This document shows positions 62,901 through 64,000 of a stretch of 64,000 bases of DNA, piece by piece; the stretch's first letter is position 1, and every line of letters starts with the position of its first letter. Both the position numbers and the translations under genes were made by a program. Source of the stretch: Bacteroidota bacterium (GTDB lineage Bacteria > Bacteroidota > Bacteroidia > Bacteroidales > SZUA-534). A model generated the notes under the pieces. That model was not told the origin of the DNA. It saw nothing but the letters and a program-made list of their open reading frames with translations, and made no database searches. The stretch covers positions 1-64,000 of the forward strand of contig QKGS01000060.1 in NCBI GenBank assembly GCA_003250355.1. The letters are read 5' to 3'.

Positions 62901-63449
62901 ATTGCCGGTAAGTTGCAAGTTCATGTTTGAGTTCATTACGGCATTTTGCCCATTCCCGGCAGTTATTCCCCTGCTAATATTTCCTGTTACTACTATTCGG
63001 TTTTCTTCATCGTAGGGCGATGGTGGAATATTAAATACATCCAACCCATCATACCTGATAGTGCCGGTAATGGTATCATAAACAGGTTTTATTGGTTGAT
63101 ATACTCCGCTTAATTTGTAACTAAACACCCTATAAAAAGCAGTGTATAGTTCTCCTACTTTATCCACATTTGTAAATTTTAGAACCGATTTAGAATAATT
63201 AACAATATATAAATCAGAACTAACCGTATCGCCATTGCTGTTGTATAAAACAAACGTACCCGGAATTATTCCCATACTGTCAAGCACAACCGAATCGGAA
63301 GCAGCAAATTGTACCATGCGTTTATTTGAATAAATCTGCCCATATATGTTATTATTAACACACATAAATACAAACACAAACCCCAGCACACAACTCAATG
63401 ATGGCTTTTTATAATTGAATATGTATTTTGTTAATATATGTTGTGGCAT
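59955..63449 (-). CDS. Large secreted SprA-like envelope protein, unknown function
   Basis: An 1164-residue exported protein. A signal peptide with long hydrophobic core ([19 protein letters not shown]) is followed by beta-rich sequence and aromatic strand ends. Segments such as [80 protein letters not shown] and [30 protein letters not shown] strongly recall a region of SprA. It may be a SprA-related outer-membrane barrel or a paralogue without the translocon size; SprA here is twice as long. I do not know a function. It is divergent from the Kdo transferase gene, sharing a 46-base promoter region, which suggests envelope biogenesis. Confidence 0.7.
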   Translation of the reverse strand: [1164 protein letters not shown]

Positions 63450-63455
63450 AATTAC

Positions 63456-63485
63456 TACCTTTGCGGCGGTTTTAAAACAAAATTA
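63456..63485. promoter_or_regulatory. Overlapping divergent promoters of the SprA-like gene and waaA
   Basis: TACCTTTG at 63456-63463 is a -7 element for the plus-strand waaA. CAAAATTA at 63478-63485 reads TAATTTTG on the minus strand for the SprA-like gene. The two lie face to face 14 bases apart in the 46-base spacer, so transcription in the two directions should interfere. Confidence 0.5.
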
Positions 63486-63495
63486 TATTAAATAC

Positions 63496-64000
63496 ATGAC
63501 ACTTGTATACAACTTTTTAATTTGCCTGTATTCGTTTATTATACGTATAGTTTCCCCATTTAACAAAAAAGCATCGCTTTGGATAAATGGCAGAAAAGGA
63601 TTACTAAAAAAGATAGAATCAGAATTAAAAGCAAATGAAAAAAGAATATGGTTTCATGTATCGTCGCTTGGCGAATTTGAACAAGGAAGACCGGTAATTG
63701 AAAAAATTAAACAGCAATACCCCGAATATAAAATAGTGCTTACCTTTTTTTCGCCATCGGGTTATGAAATAAGAAAGAACTATGAACAAGCCGATTATAT
63801 ATATTATTTACCGCAGGATACAAAAAGGAATGCAAAAAGGTTCATTAAACTTATAAACCCGTCAATGGCTGTGTTTGTAAAGTATGAATACTGGTACCAT
63901 TACCTTAATCAATTGCAGAAAGCGGCAATACCAACATTTATAGTTTCAGCCATATTTCGCCCGTCGCAGTTATTTTTCAAGCCATACGGCAAATGGTACC
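63496..64000 (+). CDS. waaA: 3-deoxy-D-manno-octulosonic acid transferase (WaaA/KdtA), 3' truncated by window
   Basis: The frame is open from ATG 63496 to the end of the window (168 residues of about 410). The N-terminal membrane anchor is VYNFLICLYSFIIRIVSPF. RKGLLKKIESEL leads into RIWFHVSSLGEFEQGRPVIEKIKQQYPEYKIVLTFFSPSGYEI, with the catalytic Glu in the SSLGE motif of Kdo transferases, and then DTKRNAKRFIKLINPSMAVFVKYEYWYHYL, where Glu-Tyr-Trp is conserved. It adds Kdo to lipid A precursor at the inner membrane, a core step of LPS. It is divergent from the SprA-like envelope gene. Confidence 0.9.
   Translation, partial: MTLVYNFLICLYSFIIRIVSPFNKKASLWINGRKGLLKKIESELKANEKRIWFHVSSLGEFEQGRPVIEKIKQQYPEYKIVLTFFSPSGYEIRKNYEQADYIYYLPQDTKRNAKRFIKLINPSMAVFVKYEYWYHYLNQLQKAAIPTFIVSAIFRPSQLFFKPYGKWY

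Overview
The window is low-G+C DNA with the gene content of a Bacteroidetes chromosome, most likely an anaerobic member of the Bacteroidales/Marinilabiliales. The evidence for this is a full-length SprA (type IX secretion translocon), an S46 dipeptidyl-peptidase, a type III glutamine synthetase, the parA-parB-DUF5683-lytic transglycosylase order, Kdo transferase, and many Bacteroidetes-type -7 promoter elements (TAnnTTTG). Anaerobic life is suggested by an H-cluster sensor protein, an ORP/NifX-MinD iron-sulfur operon and a corrinoid gene (CobT). No rRNA, tRNA, CRISPR array or intact insertion sequence was found.

Layout. 1-7.3 kb: the tail of a PD-(D/E)XK nuclease gene, a DUF3788 gene, a four-PAS histidine kinase, a radical SAM/SPASM gene, and a convergent gene fusing a [FeFe]-hydrogenase-like H-cluster domain to PAS and SpoIIE phosphatase domains. 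7.4-17.5 kb (minus strand): lytic transglycosylase, DUF5683, ParB, ParA, a THUMP rRNA methyltransferase, a DUF389 membrane protein, BioD, MutL and a small membrane protein. 17.6-22.5 kb (plus): an operon of a DUF134 regulator, a membrane HExxH protein, two NifX/ORP-like proteins, two Fe-S MinD-type ATPases, a thioesterase and a metallo-beta-lactamase-fold protein, behind a promoter bracketed by twin palindromes. 22.8-26.8 kb: a lipoprotein and two secreted caspase-family proteins. 26.9-31.5 kb: a TrpD-like phosphoribosyltransferase paralogue, a repeat-rich spacer, an alcohol-dehydrogenase/CobT fusion and a DUF5684 membrane protein.

31.6-44 kb is a patchwork glycan island. Three GT4 glycosyltransferases, a polytopic membrane protein and an asparagine-synthase-like amidotransferase are interleaved with a HipBA toxin-antitoxin pair, an AlbA/Schlafen-type regulator and at least five gene remnants: cysteine desulfurase, an outer-membrane protein tail, a HEPN-MNT chimera, an endosialidase-chaperone tail, and an MNT head fused onto the asnB leader. 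This is the most rearranged part of the window.

44-64 kb returns to core functions: a lipoprotein, an S46 peptidase, ruvA, sprA, gcvH, glnA type III, ispH, cmk, a large SprA-like secreted protein, and the start of waaA running off the window.

The strongest candidates for undescribed biology are the DUF134-governed NifX/MinD operon, the TrpD-like plus dehydrogenase-CobT module, the H-cluster-PAS-phosphatase sensor and the tandem secreted caspases. None can be proved from sequence alone.
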